From: Alteromonas macleodii
GTDB lineage: Bacteria > Pseudomonadota > Gammaproteobacteria > Enterobacterales > Alteromonadaceae
Direction: 5' to 3'
NCBI RefSeq assembly: GCF_903772925.1
Contig: NZ_LR812090.1
Coordinates: 4,601,061 to 4,665,060 of the forward strand
DNA: 64,000 bases
A model generated the notes under the pieces. It ran no database searches, was not told the origin of the DNA, and saw only the letters and a program-made list of their open reading frames with translations. Numbering within the stretch: position 1 is the stretch's first letter; each line of letters opens with the position of its first letter. Both the position numbers and the translations under genes were made by a program. Below are positions 48,431-58,985 of the stretch, piece after piece.

Positions 48431-48964
48431 TTATGCTTGCAACGCGTCTGCTAGACGGTTCAATTTCGACTTTACGGAACCATCAATTACTGTATCACCG
48501 GCATTTATTACCATTCCAGCGATCAGGGCAGGGTCCACGTTACAATTAAGCTTCACTTTACGTGCCAAACGTTTTTCCAAAGATGCTACCAATTCATTTG
48601 TTTGGGCATCAGTCAGCGTAGATGCTGAGGTTACGTCCACTTCTACTTCTTTATCGTAATCCGCTTTAAATGCGTCAAACAAAGTAGAAATTTCAGGCAA
48701 CGCGGCTAAACGTTTATTCTCAGCCAGAACCTTTACTAGGTTTTGACCGTGTTCGTCGAGTTGCTCACCACACACATTATTAAAAATGTCGGCTAGCGTA
48801 TCAGCGGCGATAGCACCAGTTAGCAACTGGTGCATATCTTCATTTACTGCTACTTCACCTGCAAAGGTGAGCATTTCTTGCCATTTTGCAACGGCATTTT
48901 TCTCGACAGCAAAATCGAAAGCAGCTTTAGCATAAGGACGAGCAACAGTAGTCAATTCAGACAT
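48431..48964 (-). CDS. atpH: ATP synthase F1 delta subunit
   Basis: A 177-residue peripheral stalk protein, same length as E. coli AtpH. N-terminal [20 protein letters not shown] and C-terminal [20 protein letters not shown] followed by [10 protein letters not shown] are standard. It links F1 to the b-subunit dimer. Confidence 0.96.
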   Translation of the reverse strand: MSELTTVARPYAKAAFDFAVEKNAVAKWQEMLTFAGEVAVNEDMHQLLTGAIAADTLADIFNNVCGEQLDEHGQNLVKVLAENKRLAALPEISTLFDAFKADYDKEVEVDVTSASTLTDAQTNELVASLEKRLARKVKLNCNVDPALIAGMVINAGDTVIDGSVKSKLNRLADALQA

Positions 48965-48978
48965 GGCTCATCTCCCAA

Positions 48979-49449
48979 TTAAAGCTCAGCGACAAGTTTT
49001 TCAACAATGTCGTTTTGTGCGTTAGCATCGATTTCACGTTGTAAGATTTGCTGTGCGCCAGCTACTGCAAGTGCAGAAACCTGCTTGCGCAAATCTTCTT
49101 TGGCACGATTGCGTTCAGCTTCAATCTCGGCATAACCAGAAGCGATAATTTTTTCGCGTTCCGCATGACCTTTTTGCGTTTCATCGTCAACCAATTGGTT
49201 GGCACGCTTTTTAGCCTGCTCGATAATTTCAGCTGCTTGCGCTTTCGCATCTTTAAGCTGCTCTGTAGCTTTCGCTTGAGCAAGCTCTAGGTCTTTCTCT
49301 GCACGTTCAGAAGCTTCAAGCCCATCGGCAATTTTCTTCTGACGTTCTTCAATCGCTGCCATTAGTGGAGGCCATACATATTTCATGCAGAACACCACGA
49401 ACACAGCGAAGGCGATTAATTGACCAATAAAAGTGGCGTTAATATTCAC
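48979..49449 (-). CDS. atpF: ATP synthase F0 subunit b
   Basis: A 156-residue protein, same length as E. coli AtpF. One N-terminal membrane span ([20 protein letters not shown]) is followed by a long charged coiled-coil helix rich in Ala, Glu and Lys ([20 protein letters not shown]) ending in [20 protein letters not shown]. It forms the stator stalk. Confidence 0.97.
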   Translation of the reverse strand: MNINATFIGQLIAFAVFVVFCMKYVWPPLMAAIEERQKKIADGLEASERAEKDLELAQAKATEQLKDAKAQAAEIIEQAKKRANQLVDDETQKGHAEREKIIASGYAEIEAERNRAKEDLRKQVSALAVAGAQQILQREIDANAQNDIVEKLVAEL

Positions 49450-49486
49450 TATCGCCTCTCCTCATAAAAGTTCGCTAGAGTATGAA

Positions 49487-49732
<246 letters not shown>

Positions 49733-49779
49733 TTAAAGTTTAGTTAAGGTTAATGTTTAAAATAAAACTCGGTTAAAAA

Positions 49780-49809
49780 CGGTACCGGCAAATGTATTCC
49801 CGGTACCCG
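49780..49809 (-). other. Hairpin in the atpB-atpE gap
   Basis: GGTACCGG and CCGGTACC, 8-bp perfect arms around an 11-base loop, lie in the 99-bp intercistronic space upstream of atpE. In E. coli this gap holds a translation enhancer for atpE; a comparable role here is inferred. Confidence 0.5.
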
Positions 49810-49816
49810 TTAATTC

Positions 49817-50653
<837 letters not shown>

Positions 50654-50750
50654 TTAACCCAAGTTGTAAAGTGTAAAAATTTGGTGACTGGTTCTTATAT
50701 CTCATCGGTCGAACACATGGTTTTCGTTATCGCAACGCCTAGCGTTGTCT

Positions 50751-51158
50751 TTATTGTTTCGTACCGTAATGAAACATAGCTAGCCCGTGGCTAGCGGTTG
50801 TAATTACAAACGCCAGAAAGATTTCTAATGGCGTGGCGTTTAGACCTTTAAAAGCAATTACAAATAAAATAATTGTCAGTGCCAGCTTCAATTTTGAGCC
50901 TTGGCTAAAACTTCGCGCAACAAGTTGGTTTTTACTCGCCCCTGCGTAACGAAACGCAAACGCTGCAAATGCAATATTGGGCAGAATGCTAGTTAATGCA
51001 CCTGCCGCTGCTGATACAGCTGAATGAGCTCCCCCAAAAGCGCCTGCAATGACCGTAACGAGCAATGCCGTGACAACCTGAAAAAGTAGCCCTTTTTTAG
51101 CGAGGTCTAGCCCGCGTTTTGCTAACTTGTTCGTCACTTTTACTCGCAGCTTGTTCAC
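50751..51158 (-). CDS. atpI: ATP synthase subunit I (AtpI)
   Basis: A 135-residue membrane protein with four helices, first gene of the operon. ALTSILPNIAFAAFAFRYAG resembles the AtpI core, and its position before atpB is diagnostic. AtpI helps assemble the c-ring. Start is GTG at 51156-51158, 14 or so bases after the likely transcription start. Confidence 0.88.
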   Translation of the reverse strand: MNKLRVKVTNKLAKRGLDLAKKGLLFQVVTALLVTVIAGAFGGAHSAVSAAAGALTSILPNIAFAAFAFRYAGASKNQLVARSFSQGSKLKLALTIILFVIAFKGLNATPLEIFLAFVITTASHGLAMFHYGTKQ

Positions 51159-51178
51159 GTCTTACAAAAAGCGTCAGA

Positions 51179-51206
51179 AGTATACTGTTTTACCGACAAT
51201 TTTCAA
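51179..51206 (-). promoter_or_regulatory. Probable sigma-70 promoter of the atp operon
   Basis: On the minus strand TTGAAA (-35, 51201-51206) and TATACT (-10, 51179-51184) are spaced by 16 bp. The -10 is about 20 bp upstream of the atpI start. It lies in the gap between parB and atpI, so the operon can be transcribed independently of parAB. Confidence 0.65.
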
Positions 51207-51343
51207 CAGTACAACGCTTTTTGAAAGTTATTCTGAAAATTTTCTATTGCTATAACCGGAAAGCAGAGTGTCCGGTGTTAGCACCGAACAGCGTATCAGT
51301 TGCGGGTAGGCAAAGGAAAAACCTTAATCCTTATTATCTTAAC

Positions 51344-52222
51344 CTATTGAATTTTAGAAATAATTCCGTCTAATTGTTCAAGATCGCTAAAACTTATCGT
51401 TAGCTTACCTTTGCCTTTAGCGTTATGGTCGATGACCACAGGCGTGCCTAAATTTTCTGAAAGCCGAGTCATAAGATTTTGAACATCAGGATCAACTTTC
51501 TTCTCAGGCTTTGGTTTAGCAGGCTCTAATAGCTTTTTCACAAGCTTTTCGGTATCGCGAACGGTTAACCCTTTGCCTGATACTACTTGCGCCGTTTCTG
51601 ACTGAGTTTCACCTTCTAGCGCTAACAGCGCTCTAGCATGACCCATTTCAATGTCGCCATGTTCAACCAACAGCTTCACGTCGTCGTTCAAATTGTTCAG
51701 GCGAAGTAAATTTGTCACCGTGGTGCGTGATTTGCCCACTGCTTCAGCAACTTCTTGATGAGTTAACGCAAATTCGCTCATTAAACGGTCTAGAGCCTGA
51801 GCCTCTTCCATTGCATTGAGGTCTTCACGCTGAATATTTTCGATAAGCGCAATGGCAACGGCGGCTTCATCAGGTACGTTTTTGACTAAACACGGCACTT
51901 CGTCTAGTTGTGCTAGCTGTGAAGCGCGCCAGCGACGTTCACCAGCAATGATTTCATAACGGTGCTCGTCGACTTTTCTGACTACAATAGGCTGAATTAT
52001 ACCTTGTGCTCGAATTGACGAGGCTAATTCTTCTAACGCCTCAGGCGACATGTCTTTACGAGGCTGATATTTGCCTGGCACTAAGTATTCAATAGGCAGT
52101 TTGCTTAACTCGCCGTTGGTTGAATTTACCTCGGCGACATCTTGTTCTTTCTGAGCAGATGATTGGCTGGTTGCGAGTAGCGCATCTAAACCGCGGCCAA
52201 GGCCTCTTTTACGTGCTGACAT
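51344..52222 (-). CDS. parB: Chromosome partitioning protein ParB
   Basis: A 292-residue CTP-dependent DNA-binding clamp. N-terminal KRGLGRGLDALLA, then the ParB/CTPase domain (PGKYQPRKDM, GERRWRASQLAQLDEVPCLV), the HTH (LTHQEVAEAVGKSRTTVTNL) and a C-terminal dimer domain. It binds parS and spreads along DNA near oriC. It is 44 bp after parA and precedes the atp operon. Confidence 0.96.
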   Translation of the reverse strand: MSARKRGLGRGLDALLATSQSSAQKEQDVAEVNSTNGELSKLPIEYLVPGKYQPRKDMSPEALEELASSIRAQGIIQPIVVRKVDEHRYEIIAGERRWRASQLAQLDEVPCLVKNVPDEAAVAIALIENIQREDLNAMEEAQALDRLMSEFALTHQEVAEAVGKSRTTVTNLLRLNNLNDDVKLLVEHGDIEMGHARALLALEGETQSETAQVVSGKGLTVRDTEKLVKKLLEPAKPKPEKKVDPDVQNLMTRLSENLGTPVVIDHNAKGKGKLTISFSDLEQLDGIISKIQ

Positions 52223-52266
52223 AGTGTCCTCTATGGCATGTGCTGATGGTATTCAGCTTATTGTGT

Positions 52267-53061
52267 TTAACTAGCTTTTGCCTGTTTAGGCGATGTTTTG
52301 TCCCTACGGCGCAGTATTTCACCGGCCAATGCTAGGTAGGCTTTAGCACCTGTCGATGACTTATCATAGTACATCGCTGGCGCACCGAAGCTTGGCGCTT
52401 CAGCTAAGCGAACATTGCGCGGAATAACCGTACGATAAACCTGTTCGCCAAAATGGCGCTTCAACTGTTCTGAAACGTCGTTAGCTAGGCGATTGCGCGG
52501 GTCGTACATAGTACGCAATACGCCTTCAATCTTCAATTCAGGATTCACCACTGATGCCAATTTTTGAATGGTATCCATAAGGGCCGTAAGCCCTTCAAGT
52601 GCATAGTATTCGCACTGCATAGGCACCATTACCGAATCAGCTGCAGCTAAGGCGTTCACGGTTAACTGGTTGAGTGAAGGCGGGCAGTCGATAAAGACAA
52701 AGTCGTAATAGTCCATAACTGGCTTTAGCGCATTGCGAAGCCTTACTTCACGGGCAAACATTTCCATCAGCTTAATTTCTGCTGCGGTTACATCACCGTT
52801 CGCGGCGATGAGATCGTACTTACCGCTTGTCGCTTTAACGATAACGTCGTTAATGGGCTTTTCTTCAATCAACAATTCAAATGCCGTAGACTCGACGTCG
52901 TATTTATCAACGCCGCTTCCCATGGTGGCATTACCCTGTGGATCGAGATCAATCAGCAACACCTTGCGTTTGGTTGCTGCCATTGACGCTGCCACGTTAA
53001 CTGCGGTGGTTGTCTTCCCAACACCACCTTTTTGATTCGCGATCGCGATTACCTTAGCCAC
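52267..53061 (-). CDS. parA: Chromosome partitioning ATPase ParA
   Basis: A 264-residue deviant Walker ATPase: IANQKGGVGKTTTAVNVAAS (KGGVGKTT), and DFVFIDCPPSLNQLTVNALA. It moves ParB-parS complexes. The start is GTG at 53059-53061 with AGGAT upstream. In operon after rsmG (35 bp gap). Confidence 0.96.
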   Translation of the reverse strand: MAKVIAIANQKGGVGKTTTAVNVAASMAATKRKVLLIDLDPQGNATMGSGVDKYDVESTAFELLIEEKPINDVIVKATSGKYDLIAANGDVTAAEIKLMEMFAREVRLRNALKPVMDYYDFVFIDCPPSLNQLTVNALAAADSVMVPMQCEYYALEGLTALMDTIQKLASVVNPELKIEGVLRTMYDPRNRLANDVSEQLKRHFGEQVYRTVIPRNVRLAEAPSFGAPAMYYDKSSTGAKAYLALAGEILRRRDKTSPKQAKAS

Positions 53062-53096
53062 GTTAGATCCTGTTTTCGTCTTTTTCTATTTTTTGG

Positions 53097-53732
53097 CTAT
53101 TTCTTTTTAAGCCAAACCAGATGTCTTTCACCTACTAAATTTGGCACAGTGAGGTTTTCTGTCTTACTCACATGGAAGTGATCGCTCACTTCTTCTATCT
53201 CATCTTTTGGAAACTGACCTTTAAGCGCCAAAAATTGCCCTTCAGAATCTACCAGATGCTGACACCAGTGCAACATATCTTTTAGCGAAGCGAAAGCTCG
53301 ACTTAGCACAATATCATAAGGCGTGTCGCCATTGTGCTCTTCTACGCGGCTTTGTACTGGAGTTACGTTAGTTAACCCCAGTGTATGCACACATTGCGTC
53401 ATAAATCGTACGCGTTTACCCAATGAATCGAGCAACGTAAAAGATTTATCTGGAAAAGCGATAGCTAAAGGCATACCCGGAAGACCAGGGCCTGTACCAA
53501 CATCAATGATATTGTCACCCTCAAGAAAAGGGACAATCGCTAACGAGTCCAGAATATGTTTTACCATCATTTGCTTTGGATCCCGAACGGATGTGAGGTT
53601 ATACGCCTTGTTCCATTTATCCATAAGCAGCACATAGTCGACTAACTGTTGATGTTGCTTGTCACTCAAATCAAGTGAAAGAGCATCAAGTCCAGAAACC
53701 AAAATGGTGTGCAATTCTTGCTGTATCGTCAT
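53097..53732 (-). CDS. rsmG: 16S rRNA (guanine-N7) methyltransferase RsmG (GidB)
   Basis: A 211-residue SAM-dependent enzyme methylating G527 of 16S rRNA. Motifs: [47 protein letters not shown] and VLSRAFASL, as in E. coli RsmG (207). I chose the ATG at 53730-53732 because its length matches the family; in-frame ATGs up to 30 codons upstream exist and no start has a clear ribosome site. Lies between mnmG and parA. Confidence 0.94.
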   Translation of the reverse strand: MTIQQELHTILVSGLDALSLDLSDKQHQQLVDYVLLMDKWNKAYNLTSVRDPKQMMVKHILDSLAIVPFLEGDNIIDVGTGPGLPGMPLAIAFPDKSFTLLDSLGKRVRFMTQCVHTLGLTNVTPVQSRVEEHNGDTPYDIVLSRAFASLKDMLHWCQHLVDSEGQFLALKGQFPKDEIEEVSDHFHVSKTENLTVPNLVGERHLVWLKKK

Positions 53733-54047
53733 TGAAAAATCTGTCTGTTCGCGTTGGAGTCTTTGTTTTAACTTAGTCTTTAACATAAACATTAGCGGCG
53801 AACCGCAATTTGTTTTATGCATTTGTCACACTTTTATCATCGCTGATCAATGCGACTTATTCACGTACAAATTTAATGTACTTTGAGTAAAAGCCGCACG
53901 ACGCTAATAAAGAGGAACAATAGAACTGTATGAAAGCGCCTAGTTTTTCTAGTTTTCGCATAATTGAGGCAATTATAACTAGCATAATACGCGAATAAAT
54001 AGGAAAAACTAAGCGCTGCGAGTAGCTTGATGAATCAAGCGCGTGTT

Positions 54048-55949
54048 TTACGCACTAATTTTTTCTTGCTTGCGCAACATGCCGTGTTTTTTAAGGTAAA
54101 CCAACAGCAAAGAAATGGCCGCAGGCGTGATACCAGAGATACGCGAGGCCTTACCGATTGTTTCTGGTCTAGCTTCCGTTAGTTTGGCAACCACCTCATT
54201 CGATAAGCCAGAGATCTTGCTGAAATCCATATCAACCGGAAGCAGTGTATTTTCGTGTCGCTGCGTTTTGGCGATTTCATCCATTTGACGGGCGATATAA
54301 CCCGCATACTTAATTTGAATTTCAACTTGCTCTGCCGCTATCGGATCATCAAGACCAGGACCTATGCTCTCAATTTCCATTAACTGACTATAAGTCATTT
54401 CAGGTCGGCGTATCAGTTCTTCAAGAGAATGCTCGCGGCTCACCGGATTTTTCAACATAGGATTGAGTTCAGGTGTAGCTGCGTGATCAGGGTGGATCCA
54501 CTGTCCGCGTAGACGCTGTAGCTCGCCTTCAACCGCTTCCATCTTCTCGTTGTACTTCGCCCAGCGGGCATCATCAACAAGACCAACCTCGCGGCCCATC
54601 GACGTTAGACGACTATCAGCATTATCTTCACGAAGCAGTAGTCTGTATTCAGCGCGACTTGTAAACATGCGGTAGGGCTCTTTCGTCCCCATAGTGGCTA
54701 AGTCGTCGATAAGTACGCCCATGTATGCTTGGTCTCGGCGTAAAATCAGTGGATCTTTCTCTTGAACTTGCAGTGCCGCGTTTGCACCCGCTACAAGGCC
54801 TTGCGCACCCGCTTCTTCATAGCCAGTGGTACCGTTAATCTGACCTGCAAAGAACAAACCTTGGATGAATTTAGTTTCCAATGTTTGCTTTAAATCACGA
54901 GGATCAAAGAAATCGTACTCAATCGCATAACCTGGGCGAACAATATGCGCATTTTCAAAACCTTTGATCGAACGGACAAGATTCATTTGAACGTCAAAAG
55001 GCAAGCTGGTTGAAATACCGTTTGGATAAACCTCAATACTGTTTAAGCCCTCTGGCTCAACAAAAATTTGATGCGATGTCTTGTCAGCAAAGCGTGTGAT
55101 CTTATCTTCAATGCTTGGGCAGTAACGCGGACCGATACCCTCGATTACGCCAGTGAACATTGGTGAGCGATCTAATCCACCGCGGATAATATCGTGAGTT
55201 TTTTCATTGGTATGTGTGATGTAACACGGGATTTGGGTAGGGTGCATACTTCTATCACCCATAAACGAGAATACCGGCGTTGGATTGTCACCAGGCTGAG
55301 GTTGCATCACAGAAAAATCTAATGAGCGTGCATCAAGTCTCGCTGGCGTCCCCGTTTTTAAACGCTCAACGCGAAACGGAAGTGCACGAAGTCTTTCTGC
55401 AAGAGCAATAGACGGTGGATCGCCCGCACGACCGCCGCGATAGTTCTCAAGACCAATGTGAATGGTGCCGCCAAGGAAGGTGCCTACTGTGAGCACAACT
55501 GACTTAGCTTTGAATTTCAGTCCCATTTGCGTAACCACACCGCAAACCTGATCGTTTTCAACAATAAGATCGTCGACGCTTTGTTGGAATAACGTCAGGT
55601 TTTCTTGGTTTTCAACAATGTCACGAATAGCATTTTTATACAGTGTGCGATCAGCTTGTGCACGAGTAGCGCGTACTGCTGGGCCCTTTGAAGAGTTCAA
55701 TGTTCTAAATTGAATTCCACCTTTGTCGATAGCCAGTGCCATAGCGCCGCCTAACGCATCGATCTCTTTTACAAGATGGCCTTTACCGATCCCGCCGATT
55801 GCTGGGTTACAGGACATCTGACCGATCGTTTCGATATTGTGAGTTAGTAAAAGCGTATTTGCTCCCATGCGAGCAGCTGCAAGTGCCGCCTCTGTACCTG
55901 CATGTCCACCACCTACAACGATGACATCAAATGCTTCAGCATAAAACAT
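54048..55949 (-). CDS. mnmG: tRNA uridine-5-carboxymethylaminomethyl modification enzyme MnmG (GidA)
   Basis: A 633-residue FAD enzyme that, with MnmE, builds cmnm5U at tRNA position 34. FAD site: [20 protein letters not shown]; other motifs: [40 protein letters not shown] and [13 protein letters not shown]. Length near E. coli MnmG (629). It borders the oriC-like region, as in many gammaproteobacteria. Confidence 0.98.
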   Translation of the reverse strand: MFYAEAFDVIVVGGGHAGTEAALAAARMGANTLLLTHNIETIGQMSCNPAIGGIGKGHLVKEIDALGGAMALAIDKGGIQFRTLNSSKGPAVRATRAQADRTLYKNAIRDIVENQENLTLFQQSVDDLIVENDQVCGVVTQMGLKFKAKSVVLTVGTFLGGTIHIGLENYRGGRAGDPPSIALAERLRALPFRVERLKTGTPARLDARSLDFSVMQPQPGDNPTPVFSFMGDRSMHPTQIPCYITHTNEKTHDIIRGGLDRSPMFTGVIEGIGPRYCPSIEDKITRFADKTSHQIFVEPEGLNSIEVYPNGISTSLPFDVQMNLVRSIKGFENAHIVRPGYAIEYDFFDPRDLKQTLETKFIQGLFFAGQINGTTGYEEAGAQGLVAGANAALQVQEKDPLILRRDQAYMGVLIDDLATMGTKEPYRMFTSRAEYRLLLREDNADSRLTSMGREVGLVDDARWAKYNEKMEAVEGELQRLRGQWIHPDHAATPELNPMLKNPVSREHSLEELIRRPEMTYSQLMEIESIGPGLDDPIAAEQVEIQIKYAGYIARQMDEIAKTQRHENTLLPVDMDFSKISGLSNEVVAKLTEARPETIGKASRISGITPAAISLLLVYLKKHGMLRKQEKISA

Positions 55950-56097
55950 GGTTAAACCTCACTATTAACTTACGATAAGCCGATTGAAAACTAATTTTTC
56001 TCAAGTAAAGACTGTCGAAAAAAGGGCGCGTATTTTATCTGACTTATTGGATAAAGAAAATGATTAAATTTTCCTCAAAACCTGTTTTTGAAAAGGT

Positions 56098-56510
56098 GTG
56101 ATCGGATTATAAGATCTTAAGATCTCTTTTAGATCTGTTTATTTTTACTTTTATTAGGATCATGAAGATCTGTGGGTAACCGATCAAAGCACATAAAGAT
56201 CATCAAGTTACGCGATCAATAACATTGGGAAACCCCGATTCATAACCCTACTTCAAACTTGTGTATAAATAGCCTTTTTATCCACACCCTGATTTGTTTT
56301 AAAAGTTATACTTTTTTGGATCAAAGCTTATACACAGTGGTTTGTAGGATCCTATCCACAGGGGTGATCAAGATGTGATCCAACTGGGGATAAAATGTTT
56401 GCTATTTATGTATTGTGATCTAAAGATCGTGTAACTGCGCGTGTTATAGCGTGATCTTATTGTGGAGGAGATCTTTTCCAAAAGCTGTGATTAGATCGCC
56501 AGATCTCGTT
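56098..56510. other. Probable chromosomal replication origin oriC
   Basis: Between mnmG and the dnaC-like/dnaT-like/mioC genes. Nineteen GATC sites lie in about 405 bp (expected about 1.6). DnaA-box-like sites: TTATCCACA at 56278, TTATACACA at 56328 and, reversed, at 56260, TTACCCACA reversed at 56171, CTATCCACA at 56352, TTATCCCCA reversed at 56385. An AT-rich left part with GATCT-type 13-mers (GATCTGTTTATTTTT at 56132) precedes TTATTAGGATC, a sequence also found in E. coli oriC. The flanking gene order matches E. coli (mnmG, oriC, mioC), except for the dnaC and dnaT pair between. Confidence 0.88.
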
Positions 56511-56920
56511 AATGTGTCTTTTAAAAAAAGTGCGCAATTTTATAAACAACGAAATTATTTTCTTCAAAATTAGCTATTTCTCTCAATAAAAATATCTGCA
56601 CTGCCCAAAATACAGTCACATTTTAAAGCAGAATATGAAGCAGTAAGATGATTCAATGGTATAAATCAACGGGTTCGATGTGTGTATTTACGTTTTGGAA
56701 CAGCATTACGTGATTGAACGACTGGACAACAGATTGATTGATCCAATCTCAATTAATACCAAAACGCATAGATAATTACCCACTCAGAAGGCGCTGGCGA
56801 GTTTCCTAACGAAGCGTGGGAATGCGGATTCGTATAACACAAACTGTAAAGAGAAGAAGCGTTTTTAAAGGATAAAACGAAGAATGAGCAATAAACTGAA
56901 AAGGCGTAAACCAGGTGCTG

Positions 56921-57748
56921 TTAGCGCACCTGGTTAGGTTGATAGCGGGGCTGTGCTACAGAACCTTGCATATCCTCTTGTTCGATAGTTAGGCCTTCAC
57001 GGCGGCTTGGGCCTTGGAATCGAACCTTGTAAGTGTCGTACTCTTTAATCGATTCGAAACAATAACGACCAAGGGCATTTTCTAGTTCGGCTAAGTTGTG
57101 ATTAGTGATTAAGATACAGTTTTTCTTGTTCACTAAGCGCTGTCTGAGTAAGTTCCCAAACCAACTCTGTGCGTTTTTCTTAAGTGCTGATTCGTTAACA
57201 CAGACCTCGTCTAAAATAAGCAAATCTACGTCTAAAAGCTCTTGGTTAATCTCTCTGAAACGCTGACTAGCATTATCGGTAGCAGAGAAATCAAAAGAAA
57301 AATTGCGCATTTCGAGCAGAGTCGAAAGCTGACGGTATAGCACAGAGATCTCATATTGCTCGATAAGTTGATGGGCAATAGCACCTGCAATATGAGATTT
57401 ACCGCGACCATAATCGCCGTAGAAAATCATCATATGAGAGCCACTTTGGCGCCAGGCTGGATCATCATGAGCAGCGATAAAGGATTGTGCAATAGAAACC
57501 GCTTCTATGACATCGTCACTGTCTTCCACCAAGTTGGCAAACGTCCACTTCGGATTTAAGTCAGAACGGCCATGAATAGCTTCTACACGCGCTTTCTTAC
57601 TGCGCTGCTGTAGTTGTGACACTTCCTCGTTAGCTTTCGCTTCATACTGCTTGCGCAGCGTTTTGTAGTCGATGTACTCACCATTGGGATCGACATCTTT
57701 TTTTAGCGCTTTAGCAAGATTAGCAATTTTGTCAGTTATACGATCCAT
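56921..57748 (-). CDS. dnaC: DnaC-like helicase loader ATPase
   Basis: A 275-residue AAA+ ATPase. An N-terminal Lys/Arg-rich helical part (about 1-80, ending in GRSDLNPKWTFANL, which lines up with the same region of E. coli DnaC) is followed by Walker A YGDYGRGKSHIAGAIA and Walker B LLDVDLLILDEVCV. It should load the replicative helicase DnaB on DNA. It ends about 410 bp right of oriC and follows the dnaT-like gene by six bases, so the two form one operon. Longer than E. coli DnaC (245). Its C-terminal 20 residues are Gln-rich and not part of the AAA+ core. Confidence 0.83.
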   Translation of the reverse strand: MDRITDKIANLAKALKKDVDPNGEYIDYKTLRKQYEAKANEEVSQLQQRSKKARVEAIHGRSDLNPKWTFANLVEDSDDVIEAVSIAQSFIAAHDDPAWRQSGSHMMIFYGDYGRGKSHIAGAIAHQLIEQYEISVLYRQLSTLLEMRNFSFDFSATDNASQRFREINQELLDVDLLILDEVCVNESALKKNAQSWFGNLLRQRLVNKKNCILITNHNLAELENALGRYCFESIKEYDTYKVRFQGPSRREGLTIEQEDMQGSVAQPRYQPNQVR

Positions 57749-57754
57749 AATGAA

Positions 57755-58423
57755 TTAACTCTTCTTTGTTGCGGCATACTTTTCAACCAGCTTTCTTGCA
57801 TTATCATCTGCTTCTATGCCGGCTGCAACTTTCACTTGCTGCGTTCCTACCACTTTTGTTGGAGCATAGCCTGAAGCCAAGCGCTTTCTCTTGATATTGT
57901 TAGCGAATTTTTGCGTCCATTGAAATTCACTAAACACAGAACTCGGTCTTCCCAACCAGTAGGCGATGAATTCACCCACCTCATTATCATCGAATGTTTT
58001 GTCGATAATACCAAGTAGGGAGGCCATTTCTTCAAACAGCGCTTTATTAGGCGTCCAATGTGGGCTCATGGAACTATGACGAGCATGAAGCTGTTCAAAG
58101 TCTGACTGCGGCTCGCTTAAAAGCGGAAGAAGAAGGGTTTTCCCGTTAATTGTGTGTTCAAGGTCAAGCTCAAGGGGCAGGGCTACCAAACCCACTTGTT
58201 CAAGCTGTCTTACTAAACTGTTGATCTGGCGGCCACGCTGATATGGTTCTTCTTTGTCGTCGCCGTTTAGTAAATTTAATAGCTGCTTGTAATCAATAGG
58301 CGCGGACGATGTGGTCGCTGAATTCGCATTTGGGCGAAGGCCCAGTAAATAAAGGACCCTACAGTCGTTAGAAAGAGGGGACTGTAGTACAGCGAGTTCA
58401 GCTTGGGTAAGATTGCTGTTCAT
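57755..58423 (-). CDS. dnaT: DnaT-like primosomal protein
   Basis: A 222-residue protein with a helical N-terminal domain and a C-terminal segment MSPHWTPNKALFEEMASLLG followed by DNEVGEFIAYWLGR and FSEFQWTQKFANNIKRKR, which is the pattern of the DnaT C-terminal domain (FIAYWxxxxxxxxxxQWQxKLA in E. coli). DnaT joins PriA-PriB to DnaC-DnaB during restart priming. The next gene is a DnaC-like loader, which strengthens the call. Read by eye only. Confidence 0.78.
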   Translation of the reverse strand: MNSNLTQAELAVLQSPLSNDCRVLYLLGLRPNANSATTSSAPIDYKQLLNLLNGDDKEEPYQRGRQINSLVRQLEQVGLVALPLELDLEHTINGKTLLLPLLSEPQSDFEQLHARHSSMSPHWTPNKALFEEMASLLGIIDKTFDDNEVGEFIAYWLGRPSSVFSEFQWTQKFANNIKRKRLASGYAPTKVVGTQQVKVAAGIEADDNARKLVEKYAATKKS

Positions 58424-58450
58424 AGTGCAATGTCCACATTAATGGTGTTG

Positions 58451-58888
58451 TTAAGCATTTGTCAGCTTTTCTTCAAACCATTCTACTGCAGCATCTTCAG
58501 GAATAGGATGTTCAAGCACATCTATGTAAAGGGCATCAGTGATTAATGCACCACCAGCGTTTTTTATGTGCTTCTCCATTTCTTTCGCACCGAAACAAAA
58601 GGTGTCGTAGCTGGTGTCGCCCAGACCAATAACGTAGGCGTTAACTGAGCTTAGATCAGTATTTTCTAGCTGTTTTGCAAACGGTTGGATATTGTCAGGT
58701 AGTTCACCTGCACCATGGGTAGACGTACATACGATCCACGTTGAGTCTGTATTGATCTCTTCTAAACTCGGTTCAGCATGAATAGTGTAGGTGTGCCCGC
58801 TTGCATCAAGTTTTTCTGCAATGGCATCTGCTACGTACTCTGCGGCACCTAACATGGTGCCAACAATTATTTCAAAGTGCTTGCTCAT
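58451..58888 (-). CDS. mioC: MioC-like flavodoxin
   Basis: A 145-residue flavodoxin-fold protein. FMN-binding segments: VGTMLGAAEYVADAIA near the N-terminus, CTSTHGAGELPDNI and YVIGLGDTSYDTFCFGA. Same size as E. coli MioC (147). It sits near oriC, as in E. coli. Its start is 97 bp from the mnmE end. Confidence 0.92.
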   Translation of the reverse strand: MSKHFEIIVGTMLGAAEYVADAIAEKLDASGHTYTIHAEPSLEEINTDSTWIVCTSTHGAGELPDNIQPFAKQLENTDLSSVNAYVIGLGDTSYDTFCFGAKEMEKHIKNAGGALITDALYIDVLEHPIPEDAAVEWFEEKLTNA

Positions 58889-58985
58889 TAATGGGTTACT
58901 TCTCTATTTACAATTGTCGTCTTAACGCAAGTTAGTCTTATTTGTTAGGTTATTTACCATCTTACTTAACACTTTATTGGTTACG

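Noticed and set aside
50755..50776. TGTTTC and GAAACA inverted repeat as a parS site
   Set aside because: The arms are separated by 10 bases, not 4 as in parS, and it lies in the end of atpI.
54025..54040. GCTTGAT-GA-ATCAAGC hairpin after mnmG as terminator
   Set aside because: No U run, a 2-base loop, and rsmG probably needs read-through or its own promoter; not enough support.
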